Below, one piece after another: positions 1-9,345 of a stretch of 64,000 nucleotides of DNA (the first letter of the stretch is position 1; every line of letters begins with the position of its first letter). The notes beneath the pieces are model-generated. The model ran no database searches. It saw only the letters and a program-made list of their open reading frames with translations, and was not told the origin of the DNA. The DNA comes from Duganella aquatilis (GTDB lineage Bacteria; Pseudomonadota; Gammaproteobacteria; Burkholderiales; Burkholderiaceae_D). The DNA lies in assembly GCF_009674565.1 (NCBI RefSeq), contig NZ_WKJL01000012.1, positions 1 to 64,000 on the forward strand, read 5' to 3'. The position numbers and the translations under genes were made by a program.

Positions 1-1046
1 CTTAAAACAGCTTCACGAGGACCTATCCGAATTGGGATTTAAGGGATCTTACGATCGCGTGGCGGCATTCGCCAGGCAATGGAGGGAGGGTCAAACGGAG
101 TGGGGCAATTCGGCGCGCAAACGAACAGACGGCCGTGGACAAGGTCAGAAGCGGCAAGGACCGCGACGTCAACGCGCGCTTCGAGGCAATGGTCAGCCAC
201 TATCTGTTCGACGCAGAGTTCTGCAATCCCGCCTCCGGCTGGGAAAAAGGACAGATCGAAAAGAACGTCCGCGACAGCCGCCACCGCATTTGGCAGAAGA
301 TCCAGCCGTTCGGCTCTTTGGACGAGCTCAACGCCTGGCTCGGTGCCGAGTGCGAGAGGCTTTGGCGGGAAGCGAAGCACCCCGAGGCTGGTATCAGCGT
401 CTGGGAGGCCTGGCAGGCCGAGCAGCCGCATCTCATGCGCTACGGGAAGCCCTTCGACGGCTTTGTGGAACACGCCAAGCGCGTGTCGCCGACCTGCTTG
501 GTCACGCACGAGCGCAACCGATACAGCGTGCCGGCGTCGTTCGCCAACCGGCCCATCAGCCTGCGGGTCTACGCCGACAAGCTCGTCTTCGTTGCTGAGG
601 GCAAAGTCGTCGCCGAGCACGAGCGAGACATTACTCGCGACCATGGGCCTGGCCGGACCATCTTCAACTGGCGCCACTACCTGGCCGTTTTGCAGCGCAA
701 GCCAGGCGCATTGCGCAACGGTGCGCCATTTCAGGAATTCCCAGAGGAGTTCAAGCGCCTACAGACCATCCTGATGAAGCGTCAGGGCGGCGATCGTGAG
801 ATGGTCGATATCCTGGCCTTGGTAATGTTTCACGACGAAGCAAAGGTGCTTGAGGCCGTCAGACAGGCTCTCGATGGCGGAGCGCCTTCCAAGCAAATCA
901 TTTTGAATATCCTGAGCCGTCTATTGGATTCGGCCCCACCGCCGCGCATCGACGCGCCCCAGGCCCTTGCCCTGGAGATCGAGCCGATCGCCAACATCGG
1001 GCGCTACGATCAACTGAGAAAAAGGATAGAGAAAAATGCAGCATGA
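1..1046 (+). pseudogene. istA: istA transposase, internally deleted and frameshifted (5' partial)
   Basis: Remnant of the IS21 transposase. Bases 1-127 encode part of the N-terminal DNA-binding region in one frame (RVAAFARQWREGQTEW). From about base 129 a second frame encodes the conserved C-terminal region, starting at TAVDKV and running through ASGWEKGQIEKNVRDSR to the stop at 1044-1046. The DDE catalytic core that should lie between them is mostly missing, and the two pieces are out of frame. The product cannot be an active transposase. Bases 1-127 match 47826-47952 with about 9 differences (roughly 93% identity). The two copies diverge at exactly the same base. Confidence 0.85.
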
Positions 1047-1809
1047 AGCTATGCAACAGATGTTCAAATCATTGAAGCTACGCGGAATGGCACAAGCCTT
1101 AGAGGATCTCGCTAGCCAGGACTCGCCGGCCTACCAAGCGGCGCTGCCGGTCCTGGCGGGACTACTCAAAGCGGAGACGGCTGAGCGAGATGTTCGGTCT
1201 CTCGCCTATCAGATGAAAGTAGCGAAGTTCCCGGCATACAGGGACTTGAACGGCTTCGACTTTAGTTGCAGCGAGGTGGACGAGTCGCTTGTGCGCCAAC
1301 TCCATCGAGGCGAATTCATGGAAGCTGGCCATAATGTCGTACTGGTTGGAGGTCCGGGAACGGGGAAGACCCATCTGGCAACCGCGTTGGGCACGCACGC
1401 GATCGAGAGCAACAACTGCCGAGTCCGCTACTTCTCGACGGTGGAACTGGTGAATCTGTTGGAGCAGGAAAAGCAGCAAGGCAAAGCGGGACATCTTGCG
1501 ATGAGGCTGCTCTACACCGACTTGGTGATTTTGGATGAGCTGGGATATCTTCCATTCAGCCAGACTGGCGGAGCCCTGCTTTTCCACCTGATCAGCAAGC
1601 TCTATGAGCGCACGAGCCTTATCATTACGACCAATTTGGGCTTCTCGGAATGGGGGGCTGTATTCGGTGATGCGAAAATGACGACGGCTTTGCTTGATCG
1701 GCTCACCCATCATTGCCATATAATCGAAACTGGTAATGACAGCTATCGTTTTAAAAACAGCTCAACTCAAATCAAGGGAAAGGATACCAGGAACTTAACA
1801 TCTGCGTGA
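1036..1809 (+). CDS. istB: IstB-like ATP-binding protein of IS21 element
   Basis: Helper ATPase of IS21 transposition; in the family it binds DNA and activates the IstA transposase. The 257-residue protein is full length. It has a Walker A motif GGPGTGKT at residues 105-112 and a Walker B motif LVILDE near 163-168, in the DnaC-like AAA+ fold. It ends in the usual basic tail. The start overlaps the istA stop by 11 bases, the normal coupled arrangement. The gene looks intact, so it could in principle act in trans for a related IS21 copy, although its own istA is broken. Confidence 0.93.
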   Translation: MQHEAMQQMFKSLKLRGMAQALEDLASQDSPAYQAALPVLAGLLKAETAERDVRSLAYQMKVAKFPAYRDLNGFDFSCSEVDESLVRQLHRGEFMEAGHNVVLVGGPGTGKTHLATALGTHAIESNNCRVRYFSTVELVNLLEQEKQQGKAGHLAMRLLYTDLVILDELGYLPFSQTGGALLFHLISKLYERTSLIITTNLGFSEWGAVFGDAKMTTALLDRLTHHCHIIETGNDSYRFKNSSTQIKGKDTRNLTSA

Positions 1810-1825
1810 TTTTTTGAACCCAAGC

Positions 1826-1878
1826 AGTGGGTCATAATTCGATGCAAATACCGGGTCAGATTCCAGTGCAAAGCAACA
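1826..1878 (-). repeat. IS21 right-end terminal repeats (two tandem units)
   Basis: Read on the minus strand from 1878, the outer unit begins TGTTGCTTTGCAC and contains TCTGACC. The inner unit begins TTTGCATCGA and ends TGACCCAC. The left-end fragment at 47479 has the same two units in the same order (TGTTGATTTGCAC, then TTTGCATCGA...TGACCCAC). This fixes the element boundary at 1878. Confidence 0.75.
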
Positions 1879-1909
1879 GTCTGCTATTGGCCGAGAGCGG
1901 CATGCATCT

Positions 1910-2428
1910 TCAATTTAAAGCCTCATAGTACTTCTGTCGATATACCTCGACCGCTAAAAGCTCAAGCTTTGGCCATTGCTCTAACAGCCATCGTTTGCCA
2001 TCCGGCGTAGGCTGGACATACGGTTGAGGATTGTTTACATATGCCATTCCTTGCGAGATAACATCGTTCTCATCCAATAGGCCGCCTGCAATCATAGCTT
2101 CAATTGGATAGGCGATAAGCTGCCGAATCAGGTGCGGGCGCATTGCGCATCCGGGCGCAATGATGGAAAATGATTGTTCGACAAAAGCCGAGCAGTTTGT
2201 AGGCCAAAAAGCTCCAGTTATCTTTTGGATAAATTCAGAGTCGGTTACTGATTCAGGATTTGCTTTTACAATCTCATAGAACTCGCCAAGCTCTGAGAGC
2301 CGCCGAGGTGAACTCCATCCTGTAAAATTCTGTGAATTATTCATACATTGATTACGCGCAATACTCTCCATCAAGGTCCGCTCATGGCCGAATTCAGCAA
2401 AACCCGCCAGCTTTGTCTTCTTCAGCAA
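1910..2428 (-). CDS. hypothetical protein
   Basis: I do not recognise a family. The reading frame gives 172 residues from a TTG start at 2428. An ATG at 2342-2344 would give a shorter 144-residue form beginning MNNSQNF, and neither start has a convincing ribosome binding site. The sequence looks soluble, with no signal peptide or membrane segment. Base composition is visibly more AT-rich than the neighbours, and the gene ends only 32 bases from the IS21 right end. Both facts fit acquired DNA. It could also be the 3' part of a longer gene. Confidence 0.5.
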   Translation of the reverse strand: MLKKTKLAGFAEFGHERTLMESIARNQCMNNSQNFTGWSSPRRLSELGEFYEIVKANPESVTDSEFIQKITGAFWPTNCSAFVEQSFSIIAPGCAMRPHLIRQLIAYPIEAMIAGGLLDENDVISQGMAYVNNPQPYVQPTPDGKRWLLEQWPKLELLAVEVYRQKYYEALN

Positions 2429-2500
2429 TTCCTTAGCCGAGCAAGCGCGTAACGGGAACAGCCGCTGGGACGCTCAGGGCACTCGGGAGCTGGCTGTCGC

Positions 2501-3220
2501 TTACTTTACCACCCCTGCTTTCTGCATAAGTTTGGTTACCTGGGTATTTAAATCTGCAGCGCCGATTTCTTGAACGGTCTTTTGCAGATCGGTGCTCGTT
2601 TGCACTTTCGCTTTGGTCGCGACGGATTGCCCCGTACAGGCGGTGAGCCACACGGTTTTGGCTTGGGCCATGTCGTGGGTTGCGCCGGCCGCCTCAAGGA
2701 TCTCGCGCGCTTTTTTATACGGCGGGACCGGGTTGGAGGTGTAATACGGTTGGGTCACAAACATGGGCACGAACTTGAACGGGTTGTCCAATACCGCAGG
2801 GTTACAGGTCCATAAAGTCTGCTTCATCGAAAAAACTGCGGCTATCCATGGTGTGAGGCCCATCTCGTCGGCATCGTTGATGTGAGCCTTGACAAGCTTG
2901 GAGGTCAGCAGCGCTGACACGACGTTCGGATATCCCATGTACGCGGCGGTGGCGAGCGGAGATTGTTGGCCTTTTTCTTCTTCCAGCAGTCCGGTGGTGG
3001 CGCCGCTTGCGATGTATTTGCGGATGTCATCGGCAGCCTTTGCTTCGGCCGCGATCATGTCTGCCACGCCGCCGCTCGTTTCGCCCAACACATAGATGCG
3101 GTCGACCAGCGCGTTGAGTACAGCCGCAGGCGTGCCAGGGAGATCCTCCGCGTTTGCGGAGCAGATTGAGATGAGAAAAGCTGACGTGCCGAGCAGCGCA
3201 ACTTTAGTAAAACTCTTCAT
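2501..3220 (-). CDS. exported ankyrin-repeat-like protein of unknown function
   Basis: 239 residues with a clear Sec signal peptide (MKSFTKVALLGTSAFLISIC, cleavage predicted after SANA near residue 24), so it is probably periplasmic. The middle (roughly residues 85-130) has ankyrin-like spacing: SPLATAAYMGYPNVVSALL followed by GLTPWIAAVF. This suggests a small repeat scaffold for protein contacts. Two cysteines near residues 139 and 195 could pair. It stands alone between the IS region and ilvC, about 130 bases from ilvC. No enzymatic motif is seen. Confidence 0.7.
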   Translation of the reverse strand: MKSFTKVALLGTSAFLISICSANAEDLPGTPAAVLNALVDRIYVLGETSGGVADMIAAEAKAADDIRKYIASGATTGLLEEEKGQQSPLATAAYMGYPNVVSALLTSKLVKAHINDADEMGLTPWIAAVFSMKQTLWTCNPAVLDNPFKFVPMFVTQPYYTSNPVPPYKKAREILEAAGATHDMAQAKTVWLTACTGQSVATKAKVQTSTDLQKTVQEIGAADLNTQVTKLMQKAGVVK

Positions 3221-3307
3221 GGATTTTTCGCCAGTTCAGTAATGCCGTCAAGAATAGCATGTTGAAAATGACGAAAATGCGCGAAGTCTCACACGTCGTA
3301 TGGGCGT

Positions 3308-3336
3308 AAAAAAGCCGGCATGACGCCGGCTTTTTG
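3308..3336 (-). terminator. Rho-independent terminator after ilvC
   Basis: The hairpin GCCGGC-ATGAC-GCCGGC is flanked by an A run on the left and a T run on the right. It can therefore terminate in either direction, but it sits directly after the ilvC stop on the minus strand. Confidence 0.85.
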
Positions 3337-3352
3337 TTGAAGAAGAAACCGC

Positions 3353-4390
<1,038 letters not shown>

Positions 4391-4419
4391 TTATAAATTG
4401 TTTGTTATGGGTGAAGGTC

Positions 4420-4911
4420 TCAGACCTTCAGGATGCGTTCGCCGCGTCCGATGCCGGAACCGCCGGTACGTACCGTTTCGAGGATCGAGGCACGGTCGAT
4501 CGAGTCGATGAACGCGTCGAGCTTGCTCTTGGCGCCGGTCAGTTCGATCGTGTAGCTCTTTTCGGTGACGTCGATAATGCGGCCGCGGAAGATGTCCGCC
4601 GTGCGCTTCATCTCTTCCCGCTCCTTGCCCACCGCGCGCACTTTAATCAGCATCAGCTCGCGTTCGATGTGATGCCCTTCGGTCAGGTCCACCACCTTCA
4701 CCACCTCGATCAGGCGGTTCAGGTGCTTGGTGATCTGCTCGATGATGTCATCCGAACCGGAGGTGACGATGGTCATCCGCGACAGCGTCGGATCTTCGGT
4801 CGGCGCCACGGTCAGCGTTTCGATGTTGTAGCCGCGTGCCGAGAACAGGCCCACCACACGGGACAGCGCGCCGGCTTCGTTTTCCAGCAATACAGAGATA
4901 ATGTGTCGCAT
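4420..4911 (-). CDS. ilvH: acetolactate synthase, small regulatory subunit
   Basis: Regulatory subunit of acetohydroxyacid synthase, conferring valine feedback inhibition on the large subunit. The 163 residues begin with the ACT domain MRHIISVLLENEAGALSRV (residues 1-75), the site of effector binding. A C-terminal domain includes FRGRIIDVTEKSYTIELTG. It starts one base after the ilvI stop, so the two subunits are translationally coupled. The gene may also be called ilvN. Confidence 0.97.
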   Translation of the reverse strand: MRHIISVLLENEAGALSRVVGLFSARGYNIETLTVAPTEDPTLSRMTIVTSGSDDIIEQITKHLNRLIEVVKVVDLTEGHHIERELMLIKVRAVGKEREEMKRTADIFRGRIIDVTEKSYTIELTGAKSKLDAFIDSIDRASILETVRTGGSGIGRGERILKV

Positions 4912-4912
4912 G

Positions 4913-6643
4913 TTAGAGATCCTCCGAACCCAGCAGCATTTCGGAGAGGCCTTTGCCCGCCTTCACCATCGGCCACACGTTTTCCGATTGATCGGTAATG
5001 AAGTTCATGAAGACCAGCTTGTCTTTCATGGCAAACGCGTCGCGCAGCGCGCCGTCCACATCGTTCGGATTCTCGATGCGCATGCCGACGTGGCCATAGG
5101 CCTCGGCCAGCTTCTCGAAGTTCGGCAGCGAATCCATGTAGGACTCGGAGTAGCGCGAACCGTAGTCGATCTGCTGCCACTGGCGGACCATGCCGAGGAA
5201 GCGGTTGTTCAGCATGATGATCTTCGGCGTCAGGTGGTACTGCTTGCAGGTCGCCAGTTCCTGGATGCACATCTGGATCGAGCCTTCGCCGGTGATGCAG
5301 GCGACGGTGGCGTCCGGATTGGCCATCTGCACGCCCATGGCGTACGGCAGGCCGACCCCCATGGTGCCCAGGCCGCCCGAATTGACCCAGCGCTTGGGCT
5401 TGTCGAACGGGTAGTACTGCGCGGCCCACATCTGGTGCTGGCCGACGTCGGAGGTAATGAAGGCGTCGCCCTTGGTCACTTCCCACAGTTTTTCCACCAC
5501 CGATTGCGGCTTGATCACCAGGTCCGAGGTGGGGTATTTCAGGCAGTCGCGGCCGCGCCATTCGTTGACCTGTTTCCACCAGTCCTTGAGCGCCGGCACG
5601 TTCGGCTTGGCGTCCGCAGCGTCGAGCTGGGCCAGGAATTCGATCAGCACGTCCTTGACGTTGCCGACGATCGGAATGTCCACTTTCACGCGCTTGGAGA
5701 TCGACGATGGATCGATGTCCACGTGGATGATCTTGCGCGGATTGGAGGCGAAGTGCTTGGGGTTGCCGATCACGCGGTCGTCGAAGCGCGCGCCGATGGC
5801 GATCAGCACGTCGCAGTGCTGCATGGCCATGTTGGCTTCGTAGGTGCCGTGCATGCCGGGCATGCCGACGAAGTTCTCGCTCGACGCTTTATACGCGCCC
5901 AGACCCATCAGCGTGTTGGTGACCGGGAAGCCGAGCTTGTCGACCAGCTTGTTCAGTTCCGGCGCCGCATTGGCCAGGATCACGCCGCCGCCGGTGTAGA
6001 TCATCGGACGTTCGGCTTGCAGCAGCAGCTGGACTGCCTTGCGGATCTGGCCGGAGTGGCCCTTGTCGACCGGTTTGTACGAACGCATCTCGACCTCTTT
6101 CGGGTACGAGAAGCTCGTCTTGTGCATCGAGATGTCCTTCGGAATATCGACCAGCACGGGGCCGGGACGGCCGGTGCGGGCGATGAAGAAGGCTTTCTTG
6201 ACGGTTTCCGCCAAATCCTTGACGTCTTTGACGAGGAAATTGTGCTTGACCACCGGACGGGTGATACCGACCGTGTCGCATTCCTGGAACGCATCCTGGC
6301 CAATGGCGTGGCTCGGCACCTGGCCGGAGATCACCACCATCGGGATGGAATCCATGTACGCGGTGGACAGACCGGTGACGGCATTGGTGACGCCCGGACC
6401 GGACGTGACCAGCGCGACGCCGACCTTGTTCGACGAGCGCGAGTAAGCATCGGCAGCGTGGACCGCAGCCTGCTCATGGCGTACCAGAACGTGTTGGAAT
6501 TTGTCTTGCTTGAAGATGGCGTCGTAGATGTACAGGACGGCTCCACCCGGATAACCAAAGACGTGCTCAACGCCCTCTTCGGCCAGGCAGCGCACCAGTA
6601 TTTCTGCGCCAGTAAGTTGTGATGACGATGCTTCGGTGTTCAT
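4913..6643 (-). CDS. ilvI: acetolactate synthase, large catalytic subunit
   Basis: Thiamine-diphosphate enzyme that condenses pyruvate with pyruvate or 2-oxobutyrate, the first common step to branched-chain amino acids. Of 576 residues, the N-terminal ThDP domain carries the catalytic glutamate in RHEQAAVHAADAY (E57). A central FAD-binding domain follows. The C-terminal ThDP/Mg domain has GEGSIQMCIQELATC and MLNNRFLGMVRQWQ. First gene of the ilvIHC operon. It is divergent from the ECF sigma operon across a 458-base gap that must hold its promoter. Confidence 0.98.
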   Translation of the reverse strand: MNTEASSSQLTGAEILVRCLAEEGVEHVFGYPGGAVLYIYDAIFKQDKFQHVLVRHEQAAVHAADAYSRSSNKVGVALVTSGPGVTNAVTGLSTAYMDSIPMVVISGQVPSHAIGQDAFQECDTVGITRPVVKHNFLVKDVKDLAETVKKAFFIARTGRPGPVLVDIPKDISMHKTSFSYPKEVEMRSYKPVDKGHSGQIRKAVQLLLQAERPMIYTGGGVILANAAPELNKLVDKLGFPVTNTLMGLGAYKASSENFVGMPGMHGTYEANMAMQHCDVLIAIGARFDDRVIGNPKHFASNPRKIIHVDIDPSSISKRVKVDIPIVGNVKDVLIEFLAQLDAADAKPNVPALKDWWKQVNEWRGRDCLKYPTSDLVIKPQSVVEKLWEVTKGDAFITSDVGQHQMWAAQYYPFDKPKRWVNSGGLGTMGVGLPYAMGVQMANPDATVACITGEGSIQMCIQELATCKQYHLTPKIIMLNNRFLGMVRQWQQIDYGSRYSESYMDSLPNFEKLAEAYGHVGMRIENPNDVDGALRDAFAMKDKLVFMNFITDQSENVWPMVKAGKGLSEMLLGSEDL

Positions 6644-7101
6644 GAAACATTCCTTTCAAGGTCCATTGGAGATTGATCGGATGCTCTGTCCTGACGAAGT
6701 ATGCCTACCGCTACAGCTCTGCCCAGCTTCCCTTTATTTATGCGGTCGCACTGCCTCTTCCGTCAACCGTAGTGACGTGCAAAGCGGCGCTAGCGCAAAC
6801 TCTCGTTTGGCCGGGTTTTCCGTAGTGGTTATGCATACCTCTCGTACTTGTGGTACGGGCGAGAGCAAACTGCCTACATATGAAAGCGCGTCGTGTCGTT
6901 GCGGCGTTGTGTGCCTGCGGCGACCAGACCATAGAGCTTCGGGGTTGTTCAAAGCGTCCCATACGGTACACCCGCCGCCCCGGTTTGGGCAAGGGATAAT
7001 TCGGAAATTGATCAGTTTTGACGTAAAACCATGCAAAACACGACGTTTTTTGCTAGCATGCGCCTCAGTTCAAAAAACCCGGCAGCCCCTTTCCCCGACG
7101 C
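6644..7101. other. 458-base divergent intergenic region between ilvI and ECF sigma gene
   Basis: No convincing gene lies here. It should contain both divergent promoters and the ilvI leader. Visible structure: an imperfect hairpin at about 6840-6866 (CTCTCGTAC / GTACGGGCGAGAG, with a bulge) and a short stem CAAAC-TCTC-GTTTG near 6797-6810. I found no run of branched-chain codons that would make an attenuation leader peptide obvious, and no recognised riboswitch. Short reading frames in it lack ribosome sites and look spurious. Confidence 0.5.
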
Positions 7102-7671
7102 ATGGCCACAGACAAAGAATTATCCGACTTCCTCGAAAACGTCGAACGCCGGGCCTTCAAGCAAGCCGTCTACGCAGTACGCAAGGACGAATCCGCCCTG
7201 GACATCGTGCAGGACGCGATGATCAAGCTCGCCGAAAAATACGGCGACAAGCCGGCGGCGGAGCTGCCGATGCTGTTCCAGCGCATCCTGCAGACCACCA
7301 TCCTCGATTATTTCCGCCGTGAAAAGGTGCGCAACACCTGGGTCAGCCTGTTTTCCGGCATGGGGCCCTCGGGAGAGGACCACGAGGACTTTGATATACT
7401 CGAATCCTATGCCGCCGAGGCCGGTTCCGAGGCCGCCGAATCGGGCGCGGACAAGGTCGAACGCCAGCAAACGCTGGAAATCATCGATGCCGAAGTACAA
7501 AAGCTTCCGGCACGTCAACGAGAAGCCTTCCTTCTGCGTTATTGGCAGGATATGGATGTCGCCGAAACCGCCGAGGCCATGGGCTGCTCGGAAGGCAGCG
7601 TCAAAACGCATTGCTCTCGTGCAACACATGCGCTGGCCGAGGCGCTGGCAGCCAAGGGAATTAAATTATGA
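7102..7671 (+). CDS. RNA polymerase sigma factor, ECF (RpoE-like) subfamily
   Basis: Extracytoplasmic-function sigma factor of 189 residues. Region 2 (about residues 8-75) contains the core-binding and -10-recognition helices (ALDIVQDAMIKLAEKYGD, LQTTILDYFRREKV). Region 4 (about 125-182) carries LPARQREAFLLRYWQDMDV and the -35-recognition helix EGSVKTHCSRATHAL. A linker rich in Glu/Ala separates them. Its TGA overlaps the ATG of the next gene by four bases, which makes the DUF3619 membrane protein downstream a candidate partner or anti-sigma factor. That link is inferred from position only. Confidence 0.94.
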   Translation: MATDKELSDFLENVERRAFKQAVYAVRKDESALDIVQDAMIKLAEKYGDKPAAELPMLFQRILQTTILDYFRREKVRNTWVSLFSGMGPSGEDHEDFDILESYAAEAGSEAAESGADKVERQQTLEIIDAEVQKLPARQREAFLLRYWQDMDVAETAEAMGCSEGSVKTHCSRATHALAEALAAKGIKL

Positions 7672-8069
7672 ACACCGACGATCTGAATTTCGCTTACAAG
7701 GTGCGCCACGCGCTCAATGAAAGGCTGGACGAGCTGCCCGCTTCGACCACGGACCGCCTGGCGCAGGCGCGCAAGATGGCGCTCGCCCGCAAGAAAGCCC
7801 ATGTGGAAGTGCCGCTGGCGGTGCGCGTGCTGAAGACCGAGCTGGCCTCGGCCGGCGGTTTCATGTCGCAGTTCAACTGGCTGGGCCGCTGGGGCATGGT
7901 CGTGCCGGCGCTGGCCCTGGTGGTCGGCATGGTCGGCATCTACCAGTACGAGCAACAGGAACGCATCGCCGACCTGGCCGAAATCGACGCCGCTGTGCTG
8001 TCCGACGAATTGCCGCTGGACGCCTACCTGGACCACGGCTTCAACGCCTACCTGACGCAAAGCGAGTAA
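7668..8069 (+). CDS. DUF3619 family membrane protein, candidate anti-sigma partner
   Basis: 133 residues. An N-terminal cytoplasmic helical segment (MNTDDLNFAYKVRHAL, about residues 1-65) is followed by one transmembrane helix (WGMVVPALALVVGMVGIY, about 75-95). A short periplasmic acidic tail ends in DHGFNAYLTQSE. DUF3619 proteins sit next to ECF sigma factors in Burkholderiales. The single-pass topology and four-base overlap with the sigma gene fit an anti-sigma role, but no canonical zinc anti-sigma motif (HxxxCxxC) is present, so function remains unproven. Confidence 0.85.
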   Translation: MNTDDLNFAYKVRHALNERLDELPASTTDRLAQARKMALARKKAHVEVPLAVRVLKTELASAGGFMSQFNWLGRWGMVVPALALVVGMVGIYQYEQQERIADLAEIDAAVLSDELPLDAYLDHGFNAYLTQSE

Positions 8070-8073
8070 GCCT

Positions 8074-8775
8074 ATGGCATGGAGCGGTCGCGCCAAGTGG
8101 AGCGCAGGGGCAGCGGTGGCAGTGGTCGCATTGGGCGGCGCGGCATGGCTGGGCAGCCAGCCGGACGCGCCGGCGCTGGTGAAGGCGCCGGTGACGGCCG
8201 TCACCGGCGGCAAGAACGCTGCCGTGGCGCCTGAAAAAACACTCTGGAAAGATCTGTCGCCTGCGCAGCAGAAGGCGCTGGAACCGCTCGCCGGCGAATG
8301 GGACAAGATGGAACCCATCCGCAAGCAGAAATGGCTGGGCATCGCCAGGCGCTATGCGCACATGAAGGCCGACGAGCAGGTGCGGGTGCAGGAACGCATG
8401 CGCGAATGGGTGCGCATGACGCCGGAAGAACGCCGCCAGGTGCGCGAGAACTATGCGCGCGCGCAAAAGCTGAATCCGGCGCAGAAGTCGATTTCCTGGG
8501 AAGAGTACCAGCAGCTGTCCGACGAGCAGAAGCAAAAGCTGGCCGCCAAGGCCGCCACCAAGAAACAGGTGGTCAATCTGCCGACGCCGGCCCAGGCCAA
8601 GATGGCCACGCCGGCGCCGATCAAGCCGGTGGTGGCGCCTGCCGCGCCGGTGGCGCCGCCAGTGGCAACGCCGCCCGCCGATCCGAACGCGCCGCTGCCG
8701 AACGCGTCCAATGTGACGCCGATTCCACCGACCTCCACTCCGCCTACCCAAGGCACGCCCGCCGATGTCAAATAA
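8074..8775 (+). CDS. DUF3106 domain protein
   Basis: 233 residues. An N-terminal hydrophobic segment (AGAAVAVVALGGAAWLGS, residues 11-28) may be a signal anchor. The DUF3106 region (about residues 55-150) is rich in W, R and E, with a repeated pattern of the type LSPAQQKALEPLAGEWDKM then MTPEERRQVRENY. This resembles charged helical heavy-metal or stress sensors such as the CpxP/Spy fold, but that is only an analogy. The C-terminal 70 residues are Pro/Ala-rich and probably disordered. It starts four bases after the DUF3619 stop and overlaps the RDD gene. Confidence 0.85.
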   Translation: MAWSGRAKWSAGAAVAVVALGGAAWLGSQPDAPALVKAPVTAVTGGKNAAVAPEKTLWKDLSPAQQKALEPLAGEWDKMEPIRKQKWLGIARRYAHMKADEQVRVQERMREWVRMTPEERRQVRENYARAQKLNPAQKSISWEEYQQLSDEQKQKLAAKAATKKQVVNLPTPAQAKMATPAPIKPVVAPAAPVAPPVATPPADPNAPLPNASNVTPIPPTSTPPTQGTPADVK

Positions 8776-9292
8776 CGTGGTCACCACCTTCCCGACCGTC
8801 AAGCGCCGCCTGATTTCGATGGTGTACGAGTCGCTGCTTGGCTTTGCCGTGCTGTTCCTGCCGTTCCTGATCTTCGAGATCGCCACCCACGCCAGCCACG
8901 CGCCGCTCATCGAGCACATGCGCCAGGCGCTTGCCTTCCTGGTGCTGGGCTTTTACTTCATCCACCAATGGACGCGCGACGGCCAGACGCTGGCCATGAA
9001 AACCTGGCGCATGAAGCTGGTGGGCGTGAACGGCGGCACGGTGTCGCCGCGCGCGGCCGCCGTGCGCTACCTGGCAAGCTGGATGTGGGTGCTGCCGGCG
9101 CTGCTGGCAGCGCTGGCGTTCGATCTGCACAAGTGGCAGGCGCTGGGCGCAGTGTTCGCCGGCATCCTGCTGTGGTCGCTGACCGCCTTCCTCGACAAGG
9201 ACCGCCAGTTCCTGCACGACAAGCTGGCCGGCACCCGCCTGGTGCAGCTGCCGCCGCTGCCGAAGAAAAAGAAGGCCGCCGCGCCGGTGTAA
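8765..9292 (+). CDS. RDD family membrane protein
   Basis: 175 residues with about three or four transmembrane helices: FAVLFLPFLIFEIA, LAFLVLGFYFIHQW and WVLPALLAALAFDL are visible. The RDD motif region reads TLAMKTWRMKLVGVNGGTVSPRAAAVRYL, quoted here only as landmarks TLAMKTWRMKL and AAAVRYL, with HDKLAGTRLV near the C-terminus. The role of RDD proteins is generally unclear, with some linked to Na+/H+ exchange. It overlaps the DUF3106 gene by 11 bases and is the last gene of the ECF sigma operon. The C-terminus is lysine-rich. Confidence 0.9.
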   Translation: MSNNVVTTFPTVKRRLISMVYESLLGFAVLFLPFLIFEIATHASHAPLIEHMRQALAFLVLGFYFIHQWTRDGQTLAMKTWRMKLVGVNGGTVSPRAAAVRYLASWMWVLPALLAALAFDLHKWQALGAVFAGILLWSLTAFLDKDRQFLHDKLAGTRLVQLPPLPKKKKAAAPV

Positions 9293-9345
9293 TTTTTTTA
9301 ATCTTTCGTGGCAGAATAGGATTTTTCCGCCACGAAGGACAGAAA

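Larger units (their letters stand above)
1..1878 (+). mobile_element. IS21-family insertion sequence, right part, internally deleted
   Basis: The window opens inside an IS21-family element. It contains a broken istA, a complete istB overlapping it by 11 bases, and a right end at 1878 that closes with ACA. Reading inward on the minus strand, the end shows two related repeats, TGTTGCTTTGCACTGG (from 1878) and TTTGCATCGAATTATGACCC (from about 1848). Both resemble repeats at the left end of the second fragment at 47479. Paired internal repeats at each tip are usual for IS21. The left end of this copy lies before the window, so target duplications cannot be checked. Confidence 0.88.

Noticed and set aside
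4901-6622. Long open frame (573 codons) on the plus strand
   Set aside because: Lies antisense to ilvI across its whole length. High GC gives long mirror frames, and its His/Val/Arg-rich translation resembles no protein.
9300-9340. CGTGGC/GCCACG inverted repeat between RDD and the S9 gene
   Set aside because: The loop is 16 bases, the stem only six, and there is no T run in the right place. Not strong enough to call a terminator.
8968-9345. Upstream extension of the S9 peptidase frame
   Set aside because: Overlaps the RDD gene and would place the signal peptide internally; the ATG at 9346 has a ribosome site.
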